A stretch of DNA of 64,000 nt from Tribonema minus (lineage: Eukaryota; Sar; Xanthophyceae; Tribonematales; Tribonemataceae): contig JAFCMP010000525.1 of the NCBI GenBank assembly GCA_017506865.1, forward strand, positions 1,302,001 through 1,366,000, in the 5' to 3' direction. Below the pieces are notes generated by a model, which searched no databases, was not told where the DNA came from, and saw nothing but the letters and a program-made list of their open reading frames with translations. The stretch's first letter is position 1, and each line of letters begins with the position of its first letter. Shown here in pieces: positions 10,001-18,885 of this stretch. A program made the translations under genes and the position numbers.

Positions 10001-13000
10001 GCGCGGCGGTCGGCTCTCAATGTACCTCAAGATTGAAGTTTATGCACAGCGCGTGGCCAAGTCGCCTGGCATCGCTGCTGTCCCAGCGGGGGCGCTACCA
10101 GGAGGTTGGCACATTCGTCAGCAGGTGAGCGCTGCGGTCGGCTCTCGCTGCGTACCTCAAGATTGAAGTTTATGCGCAAGGCTGCGCGTCCCAGAGAGTC
10201 GCCTCGCGTTGCTGCCATTTCAGTGGGGGAGCTACCAGGACGCGGTCGCGCTCGTCAACAGGTGCGCGGCGGTGCGTACCTCAAGATTGAAGTTGTTGCG
10301 CGGGGCAGCGCGTCGCAGAGAGTCGCCTCGCGTCGCTGCTGTTCCAGCAGCGGGCACTGCCCGGAGGCGGCTGCGCGCGTCAGCAGGCGAGACTTTGTAA
10401 TGGGCGCGCTTCAAAGTGCAGCTTTACTCATGCAGCATTTCTCAGCAAGTGGTGAGTGCTTCTGAAAGCACTGCGGCGCATGTGCCAGGAAGCGTAGAGC
10501 CGCCCTGCGCCGCTGCTGCTCCAGCTGGGGCAGCACCAGCAAGCGGACGCCGTCGCCCGCAGGTGGATGCGCAGTCGCTGCCGATACACTTTAATTGTGA
10601 AGTTCACTCGCCTTGCGCGCGCGCGTCCACGAGCTGCCTCCCTCGCGCCATCGCCGCTTCAGCTGAGAGACATCGCACATCAAGTACTTGAATTATGCAG
10701 CTGCCTCAGCACTCACGCCCGCCGCCGCCGCCTGAGACATAGCACTTCAAGTACTTGAAGTGCGCAGCTGCATCGGCGCTCACGCGCACCGCCGCCGCCG
10801 CCGCCGCCCCCCGCAGACTCCTGCGCGAGCTCAAGCGCCTGGACGACAAAGCGCTGCTGGTGGAGACGCACCTGATCGAGGCGCGCGTGCACCACGCGCT
10901 GAGGAACGTTCCCAAGGCGCGCGCCGCGCTCACCGCCGCGCGCACCGCCGGCAGCGCCATCTATATTGCGCCGCCCGTGCAGGTGCGCGCGCGCCGGCGT
11001 GACATGGAAGTACTTGTTTCCGGCGTTGTCATTGTGCCGCCGCCGGCGTCATTGATTCTCGGCGTACTCGAAATGACGCAGGCGACGGCGGGCCGCAAGC
11101 GGCCGCACGTGCGCTGCATGCACTCGCTCGAACTGCCGGCGTTTGTGGCTACGAGCAAACTCATGCACGTATGCCCGCCGGAGTCCGGGTAACGTTGAGT
11201 CTGAATAGCGCTGTCCGCGGCTCTCGTGCATGCTCGCCAGCGACAAAGCGCCGGACGTGCGCGGGCTGCGCTGGCGCGGCAGGCAGCCAAACCTCGTCAG
11301 AACAGTCATGCGTGGGGCTCCAGCGAGACCTCTTGTAGGCTCGCCGCGCTCGCTACACGAATGCGATCGTTGCGCTTTCGATCGCGCCTGGCAAGCAGAG
11401 CTGATTAGGATGAGCGAGTGGCTTGCTTGCTCACACTGCGGCCGTTGGAGGATCGCCAGTGATCTCACCCTAGGGTTGGGGTTAGATAGCTCGCCATACT
11501 CAAGTCACTGAAGTTCCTGCCTGACGGCAGCCTTTTGTATGCTCGTGACGCGATGCGCTCCTCCGCGTCTGTGCGCGCGCGCGGCAGGCAGAGCTGGACG
11601 AGATGAGCTACATAGGGTTAGGGTTACTAACCCTGCCCATGCTGATGTTGGCGGATCGCCACTGACCTCACCTTGTGTCCGATCCCCATCCTCAAGTCAC
11701 TCTAAGCAGTTTCTGCCTGCCTCACTGCGATCGTTTCGATGCTCTTGCACGCTAATGCGCTTCGCCGCGTTTGGCGTGCGCGCGCGGCAGGCGGAGCTGG
11801 ACGAGATGAGCGGCGTGCTGCACTGCGAGGAGTCGGACTACAAGACGGCGTTCTCGTACTTCCTGGAGGCGCATGAGGCTTTCGACGGCGCCGCGGACAA
11901 GGACAGGTGCGCATGGCTTTAAGCAGTTGATCGATGCCTCGGAGGCATGTCACATGTCGTAGAGGCACATGGGCATCCGATGGCGCAGGGGGCGCGGGGG
12001 TGGTGTGGGGGGGGGGGGGGGTAGCAGGCATCGGAGGTCCCGCCCATGAGCCTGTAAGCGACTCTGCAAGACGAGACTTCATCGGCCCCATGCGTTCCAC
12101 CGCGGGGCACCCAGTAGCATTGGGCCCATGAGCCTGCAAGCAGCTCTGCAAAACGTGAAGTGGTCGGTCCCATTGTGCCACAGTGATTCACTCGTCGATA
12201 CAAGACTTGATTGGCCCCGTGCATGTCACCGTGGGGCACTCAGCGGAACCCAGCATCGGGCGGGCGAGCGCGACGCCGCGGCGCTTGCTGACTCTGCGTG
12301 CGCTGCGTGCTCGTGGATGAAGCAGCGCTCCGCTGTGCATCCCGGTGACGCGGTGCATGTCCCACAGTACTTCAACATTGAAGTAGGAGGCCTTGCGGGT
12401 GACGTGCCCCGCACGTGCACGGCACACCGCTGCCTCAAATACGTGGCGCTCAGCACGGCGCTGCAGGGGCGGGCCACGCAGGCGGCAGCACGATTTCCAT
12501 GATGCCTGCCGCACAAGATTTCGCCATGCACATTCACATTGAGAGTCAGGATGCCACTATTTTCCAGAACCAACGCTCGGGTGCTCGCTTCACGCGCGAG
12601 GCGAGCGCTGCCTTGAGTACACGCTTTGCATCGATGTGCCGCAGCCGTTTCACTAACAACACATCGGGCTGGGGTACTTCAATACCAACACCCATGCCTC
12701 GAATGCTGAGAAGCTCGTACACAGAAGTCTTTGACTACTGTGAATATGGTGGCGCTGTTTGACTCGTGACCAATGGCTGCAGCAGCGGCGACCACGGTCA
12801 TCTGTGGAAGGCACCTGCGGCTAACCACACCTTGTCACCTAGAGCTGTACGATCTTTTGATTTGATTCCATGTATGTATTGCGGCTTACCACACCTTGTC
12901 ACCTGAAGCTCTACGTTCTTTTGAGTCCTTTCCATGTTTGCGTTGACTTCTTGATGCGCAGGGCGCGCCGTTGCCTCAAGTACATGATCATCAGCAAGGT

Positions 13001-16000
13001 GCTGCAAAAACGGGCCACGCAGGCGACAGACTGACTTGCATAATGCCCGCCGCACGAGACTTCGCCATGCACTCCCACCTTGAGAGTCAGGACGCCACTG
13101 AACCGACGCCGGCTGGTCTGTTGTGCTCGCCTCACGCGCGAGGAACAAATAAACAAAGAATGCCTCCTTATCTAAAAGTTCTTTTACATAGGTCTCGGCG
13201 ATGTCCCGCAGCCGTTTCACTCACAAAGCATCGGGCTGGGGCATGCATGTGTTGGCTTCTTGACGCGCAGGGCGCGGCGCTGCCTCAAGTACATGATCCT
13301 CAGCAAGGTGCTGCAGGGGCAGGCGGCGGAGGTGGTGGCCATCGTCGGCGGCAAGTACGGCCTCAAGTACGCGGGCGAGGACCTCGACGCGATGGCGCTC
13401 GTCGCGGCCGCCGCTAAGAACAGGTACGCATGTGAGACGCTCTTTCTTGCTTCGTAAAAGAAAGGCATGATTACACCTTCGTGCACGCGCGCGCATCCGT
13501 TGCGAGAGGACCTGGACGCCATGGCGCTCGCCGCGGCTGCCGCCGAGAACAGGCATGTATGTATGTATGTGTGTATGATTCTTTCTTTCCTTTACCGTAA
13601 GGGACAAGCATACGACCCTTGCGCATGCGCACATCTGCTGCAAGAGGGTCTGTATGCCATGGCGTTCGTCGCGGCCGCCACGAAGAACAGGTATGTATGC
13701 GTGCTTCTCTTTTCTTGCTTAAGACAGACATACCCTTACGCATCGCACGTCTGTCGCAAGATGCACTTATGTACTAGTCGATTTTCATCGTACGGGACAG
13801 GCATGACCCTTTCGCACGTACACATTTGTTGCGAGGGCCTGGCTGCCATGGCGCTCGTCGCGGGCGCCGCGAAGAACAGCTACATGCGTACGCGTGATTC
13901 TCTATCTGTTGCTTCGTACGGGACAGGCATGACCCTTGCTCCTGGTTGTGATTCTGACTCTTGTGACGGGCCGCTGGCAAACCTGGGCCTCCGACGGGTT
14001 ACTGGACAAGTCTGGATCTGACTCCTCTCTTGTGACAGAACGCTGGAGGACTCTGACTTTGACAGGTCGCTGAGTCTGACTCTGACTCATGTGGCGGGTC
14101 GCTGGCGGACTTTGCCTCGACCTCTCTCCCGATGCCCGCTGTCACGCAGCGAACCACATCAGCCTTGCGAGCCGAATTCGTCAGGTCACTGTGGTTGAGA
14201 GGTTTGAAGCTGACTCTGACTCCGACTCGTGTGGCAGGTCGCTGGAGGACTTTGACGCGGCGGTGGACAAGCACGGCGCGCGCCTGTCGGAGGACCTCCT
14301 CATCAAGCGCCACCTCGGCGTCCTGTACGACCAGCTGCTTGAGAGCAACCTCGCCAAAATCATCGAGCCGTTCAGCTGCGTGGAGATTGCGCACATTGCG
14401 GATCTCATTCACCTCCCCATTGACAAGGTATGTAGGTATGCCTGTGGCTATTACGTGCCGGCAGTAACACAGCCTCATACACCTCCCCATCGACAAGGTG
14501 TGTATGCACGCTGTGCCCGTTGCTGTTACGTGCCGGCATCTGCACGAGTCTGCACACACAGCGTTGACCATGTCCCAGCCCCCTCCCCCATAGGCAACTT
14601 TGGCATGTGCTCATTGCTGCTGGAGCTGCTGGCGGTCATGGCAGCTGTACCGATTGCTGACAAGGTGAACACGGGCCCACAGCTGTTGCATGCTGGCAGT
14701 TCCACGAGTTTGCTGGCAGTTACATCAGGTTGGGCTGAGCGTCAGTGGCAAGCCTACGGCGATAGACACGCACCTCTGACAGCGCGCCAGGTGGTGCTGG
14801 TCGTCTGGTGCCGTAGCCGTCGCGACTGACGCCGATATCTGGCGGTGCACAGCGATAGGCAGGCGAGCAGCAGCTGGCCACATAGCCGCAGCAATCCATT
14901 CAGTGCGTTTTCAGCATGCCAATAAAGTTATCTCCCACGCGGAAGCGTTTAATCTCGAGGCGGCTGCTGATGCGGGCGTGCTGACCTCGCCGAGCCGCAC
15001 ATCGGCATGAAAAATTGGCCAATGCCTGCAACAGCTGAAGTGTTCAACTTCACTTCAGAGCGTCACCTCTACCGTCCACCCACGTGTGTGGTGTGCGGGC
15101 CCCGCCGCCGGTGTCATCGCCGGTCTGCAATGCGCACTGGCAACGCTCTCTGCGACTCATCTCAGCGCCGCGCAGCTCATTCAGGGGTGGGGTACAGTCA
15201 GGCCTCAGCGCTGCTGCCGCTTGTGACGTGCCGGCAGCCGCCGCCTCAGCGCTGCTCCCCTGTCTACGCAGCACCAACAGCGGGGTAGGGTTTCAGGTGC
15301 GAACGCTGCTACTTTTCTGGTACGCGCGCGGCGGCGGCGGCGGAAACTGGCAGCAGGCTGACTTTTGGCGGCGGCGGCGGCCCGCAACATGCGCTCATGG
15401 ACAATGCATGCGTCTGCAACCAGGCATAGTGCTGCCGCAATTCAGAGCGTCGCAATGGTTGAAGTTGAGGTTGAGGGCCAGGACTGAGCGCTGCTGTTCT
15501 CTCTGTGTCCCGCGCGCGCGCCCACAGGTGGAGCGCAAGCTGAGCCAGATGATCCTCGACAGGAAGCTGCAGGGCATCCTGGACCAGGGCCGCGGGCAGC
15601 TCATCATCTACGAGGACAGCGCGTCAGACAAGGTGCGACCCCATTGCTTTTATTTATCTGAAGTTGGCAGTAGTTTACACCTGTCTTCGGTAGTCGCATG
15701 AGCTAGCTGCCTTGCGTTTCTCAAATTTTGCGAGCCACTAGGGCAGCCAGCTCATCATCTGCGAGGGCAGCGCTTCAGACAAGGTGGGACCATTGCTTTT
15801 ATCGGAATGAATTTGGCGGCAGTGGCTTACGACTGCTGCCTTTGGTATTATCATCCGGACGACATAAATGTATGACCAAATGGTTTTCGCTAGCCACCTG
15901 AGGCAGCTCATCGTCTACGCGGACACTGCGTCAGACAATGTGCGAGCATTGTACAGAGTGCATTTGGCAGCAGCGCATGACTATGTACTATCTCTGCTAG

Positions 16001-17159
16001 TCATGCGACCGTTGCAGAGCGCATTCGGTAGCGGCGTATGACCAGAGTAGTCCACTACTTTTTCTGGTCATACGGGGCAGCACACCGTACCAAGTAGATG
16101 TGGCAGTAGCTTGTGCGCGATGTTTTTCTCTGCTGGTTGCCGAAGGCGGCTCATTATATATGAGGACAGCGTGTCAGACAGGGTGCAGCTATTACAGAGT
16201 AAATCTGGCATTGACTTCATGACTACCTCACTTTTCTTATCATGTTGGGCAGCTCATCATCCAGGTTGAATTCTGCAGTAGCCTATAGCCATTTTCGTTG
16301 CCAGTCATATCGTGCAGCTGATCGTTTATGAAAACAGTGTGTCCACCAAGGTACACAATACATGACGATATCAGGGCTGAGGGACTAGCTCGGGCAGTAT
16401 GAAGAGATCATCTGTATTCGCGGTAAGCAACTGCATTGCAGCATTTATGAGCACCCAGCTCGCTCTCATACTGGTTGCAGAGCGGTACTGGTATTTGTCT
16501 GATGCTATGAATGAATACTGTAGTGAAAAATTGTATTACGAAGAACAACAAGTTTTACAAAGTGGGTGTGAATTGATATCCACAACTCACAAGGAGTCAA
16601 GCAGCTCACGACAACCTTGTGTCAGCGAAGGTGCAGACAAGATGGTCCACGTCCGCAATGGCGGCCGCATTGCGGCACATTCTTGTTACCGCCATGCATA
16701 CTGATGCCAGCATGCAAATGCCAGTTTGCATGCTAGTATCAGGGTGCCATCACCATTGTCATTGCTGGTTGCTTCAAGCAGGTCAGCACCTAAGGAGGAT
16801 AGAGTATGCACGCAAGTGCGACGAGCTGCTGCCGTGCTGCCGCATGAAGCAGCCAGATGAGTTCACGCACAGGAGCGGAGCTGCTTGGCGACCCTCCGCC
16901 CTTTCCTCACACCTCCTCACCCAGCTGCCACTGTGCAACACGTGTTCACGTGCCAATGCCGCAATCGTAGTCATTGCGCTGTGCTTCCGCGCCAATGGCG
17001 CAATCGCGTCTGTTCCGCTGTGCTTACGCGCCAACGCCGCAATTGTGCTCGCTGCGTCGTCCCGTGCAGGCATTTGCGGATGGCATTGAAGTTATTGACA
17101 ACCTGGGGACGGTCGTCACCAGCCTCTACCGACGGGCGCAGCGGCATCTGGTGCACTGA
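7070..17159 (+). CDS. PSMD11: 26S proteasome lid subunit RPN6 / PSMD11
   Basis: Non-ATPase regulatory-particle subunit that clamps the lid onto the 20S core and ATPase ring. Nine exons agree in phase: 7070-7117, 7872-8147, 9591-9802, 10817-10982, 11791-11906, 13271-13423, 14238-14427, 15528-15632 and 17070-17159, about 451 residues (human about 422). Family signatures along the protein are [116 protein letters not shown] and [19 protein letters not shown] (PCI winged-helix), with C-terminal VTSLYRRAQ. The N-terminal half forms alpha-solenoid repeats and the PCI domain is in the C-terminal third. The start ([16 protein letters not shown]) is chosen because this short exon joins exon 2 in phase 0. 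Exon 2 carries a Gly-rich insert (GGGADGGGG) where the family is variable. Introns are large and full of junction-copy arrays. The gene converges on the GGNBP2-like gene. Confidence 0.96.
8645..9300. repeat. 328 bp near-identical tandem duplication in RPN6 intron 2
   Basis: Copy one is about 8645-8972 and copy two about 8973-9300. They differ at only a handful of positions, for example CTTGTGCC versus CTTTTGCC and GCGCATGG versus GCGCACGG. Such high identity implies a recent duplication. A long oligo-G tract (8607-8640) lies just before copy one. Confidence 0.93.
9355..9600. repeat. Acceptor-side tandem copies before RPN6 exon 3
   Basis: A segment at about 9355-9475 (TGCGACTCATTACGAGG through a CCGCGCGAGCAG end) is repeated at about 9481-9590, where the second copy ends in the genuine acceptor CGCGCTTGCAG of exon 3. 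The two differ by scattered substitutions and small indels. Confidence 0.75.
9724..10562 (+). repeat. Donor-side exon-copy array in RPN6 intron 3
   Basis: The last ~80 bases of exon 3 plus its donor are followed by five degenerate tandem copies ending at about 9948, 10124, 10261, 10386 and 10562 (true exon end 9802). Each copy retains words such as GAGTCGCCTCGCGT, GCTACCAGGA and CTCGTCAACAG, and each is followed by GTGAGC, GTGCGC, GCGAGA or GTGGAT. Spacers share the line GTACCTCAAGATTGAAGTT (near 10023, 10153 and 10275). Spacing is 125-176 bases. The copies carry changes that disrupt the reading frame, so they look like pseudoexons. Confidence 0.92.
10742..10763. repeat. 22 bp perfect palindrome
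   Basis: The core ACTTCAAGTACTTGAAGT reads the same on both strands and extends by GC on each side. It lies 54 bases before RPN6 exon 4 and is built from the CTTCAA/TTGAAG word that recurs in non-coding DNA across the window. Confidence 0.9.
11225..11816 (+). repeat. Acceptor-side exon-copy array in RPN6 intron 4
   Basis: The junction GCGGCAG|GCGGAGCTGGACG of exon 5 (11791) is preceded by related copies near 11386-11412 (GGCAAGCAGAGCTGATTAGG) and 11578-11606 (GCGGCAGGCAGAGCTGGACG), and more weakly near 11225-11290. The upstream parts (GATGCGCT, TTCGATGCTC) also repeat. The array contains a telomere-like TAGGGTTAGGGTTA at 11613-11626. Confidence 0.8.
12417..13320 (+). repeat. Acceptor-side exon-copy array in RPN6 intron 5
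   Basis: The start of exon 6 (13271 on) has degenerate copies at about 12417-12484 and 12958-13027, both with the block CGGGCCACGCAGGCG in place of the true exon sequence. Segments after them also match (12497-12562 and 13040-13104, sharing TTCGCCATGCAC and GAGAGTCAGG). Spacing between the two copies is about 541 bases, which fits a larger unit. Confidence 0.8.
12742..12868 (+). repeat. Dispersed repeat, copy 1 (RPN6 intron 5)
   Basis: This stretch matches 51974-52100 in an intron of the MuiA-like gene, in the same orientation. Shared words include GCTGCAGCAGCGGCGACCAC, TGTGGAAGGCA or TGGTGGAAGGCA, CTTGTCACCT and TACGATCTTTTGATT. By eye identity is clearly high but not exact. The tail (CTTGTCACCT to TCTTTTGA) is repeated once more immediately downstream at about 12890-12928. 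Confidence 0.85.
13378..14257 (+). repeat. Donor- and acceptor-side copies in RPN6 intron 6
   Basis: Donor side: the end of exon 6 (GAGGACCTCGACGCGATGG through AAGAACAG, 13423) recurs with ends at about 13552, 13690 and 13879. Acceptor side: the start of exon 7 (GTCGCTGGAGGACTTTG, 14238) has degenerate forerunners at about 13935-13985, 14013-14063 and 14064-14122, each with a GACTCTGACTC-like lead. Thus one intron is made almost wholly of copies of both of its borders. Confidence 0.9.
14411..14670 (+). repeat. Donor-side copies in RPN6 intron 7
   Basis: CACCTCCCCATTGACAAG at the end of exon 7 (14427) is followed by GTATGT. It recurs as CACCTCCCCATCGACAAG followed by GTGTGT near 14481-14504, and more weakly as CGATTGCTGACAAG followed by GTGAAC near 14650-14670. 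The spacer word TACGTGCCGGCA is also duplicated. Confidence 0.8.
15598..16350 (+). repeat. Donor-side copies in RPN6 intron 8
   Basis: The end of exon 8 (CAGCTCATCATCTACGAGGAC to GACAAG, 15632) recurs with ends near 15783, 15939, 16182, 16265 (partial) and 16350. Copies decay with distance: the first retains GGCAGCGCTTCAGACAAGGTG, later ones keep only scattered words. Confidence 0.85.
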
Positions 17160-18885
17160 GGGACTCGCGAGTGACTCTGTGTGACTCATGACTCCCTTCG
17201 AGCGAGTCGACTCAGAGTGTAACGTCGTGAGAGCACGCAGTCATCTGGCGGATATTCTCGCGCAATACAATGAACTATACGCCCCATGTTGTTTTGAGGC
17301 GCGTTGTCTTCTTGAGCATTTCTCTGATGCATTTGCTGGTTGGATCATGAAATAAGGGTCACCCGCAGCGTGCTCCGAGGTGCACAAGCGCGGGCACGGC
17401 AAACGAGCATCGTGCTGCGTCAACCCATCCAGGCGCGCACATTCACTCAGTGCCAAATGAAATCATGGCATTTTGATGGTGATGACTGCGTCGCATGACA
17501 GCAGACCGCGCGGGATGCGTGGATGCCTCGGTCGCTCTCCGCCTGCACTGGCGGAGGGTCGAAATTCTGTAACATTGGCCGCCGAGCACTGCCAGCGCGG
17601 CTCACCTACTGCTGTCACGCTGTGACTGCAAAGCACCGGCACAAGCAAAAAGTGCATGTGCAGTCCAGAACTGCAAGTAAAAGTCCACCCTCGGTGTGGG
17701 CGCAAAAATTCTGCTGGTTGATTTCATTTCCTTGCACTGGGGTCGCCAGCACAAGCGCTGGACAAGGTGATCGGAGTCAGAGTCGGAGTGCCAGCCTGTC
17801 GCACCAAGTCATAGCCAGCGCACCCAGCGCCTCTGCCGTCTCTGCCTACCCACTCAGGAGATTGTGTTTCAATAGACTAGCAAGATGTAGCCCATATCTG
17901 GTCTGAGTTTTGTGCAGCATTGCTCAACTGAAGATGGGGTCTAGCACGACATGAGATTGCAGTGGCCGATAGTCATGGGCATTCAGAGCAACAATGCAGT
18001 GTAGCACCCGCTAGACCGTTTGAAAGCACAGAAATGGTCCTTGCAGTTCCGAGACGTACTCGAACCAGGTCGTCTAGTGATTGTGAACGAGCAATGGTAC
18101 ACTTTGCTTCAAGGTATTGAAGGCAGCTCGTTCTTACTGAATGCATGTTCCATACATGCTCATTGACGTGCATCAAAGTAATTGAGAACCAGCTTGTCAA
18201 CCTCATGCCGCTAGTCGCACCAGATAGAGGCCTTAAGAGATGCTGTGTGAAGTGCACCGTCAATTGAGACGTCATGGTGTGACTGCATTGTTTACACAAT
18301 TGCGGGGTAATGCTCCTCCAAAGTGCCCGGGAGATTACATGTTGAAGCCCCGGGGGAATTGGGATCTTCAACAAGCCCTCAGGAGATTCTTCATGCTTCA
18401 GGTAACTGTTCGCTGTTTGATAAAGTTGTTGGAGGGGGGGGGGGGGGGGCTCCCTCATCGCGTCCTAAAAACTGCATGACATCTCAGTGGAAGGAGGGGC
18501 GGCAGTGAAATGCAGCAGACGCGAAGCAGCAGCACGAGCAAACAGGACCAACTCTGTGACACGTGAGAGTTCAGCAAGTACTAGCGGTGAATCACCAATT
18601 GACATCCATTCAATGCTACCTCTAAGAAGCAGTGAAGACCGGGGGGAGGGGGGGTGAAAGGGGGACCACGTCGGCCGTAGGTACAAAGCGGCTCCTTTCA
18701 CGCACGCACGCGGACCACCACCGCTCACAGCCACTGACGCTATCACCGCCGCCGCCGCGGCGCCTCGGGCACGGTGTCTCCGTGCGCGAACAAACGCACG
18801 TGCCGATCCGAGCAGAACAGCACTGTCGCCCGCGCGCGCCGCCGCCGCTGCCGCCGCCGCCGCCGCAGGAGCGCGCGCGCGCCCT
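17160..18885. other. Convergent 3' intergenic region, RPN6 / GGNBP2-like
   Basis: Both neighbouring genes end here. It has ordinary mixed composition, an oligo-G tract at about 18428-18450, and GGGGGAGGGGGGG near 18640-18652. No exon, RNA gene or mobile element was recognised. Confidence 0.5.
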
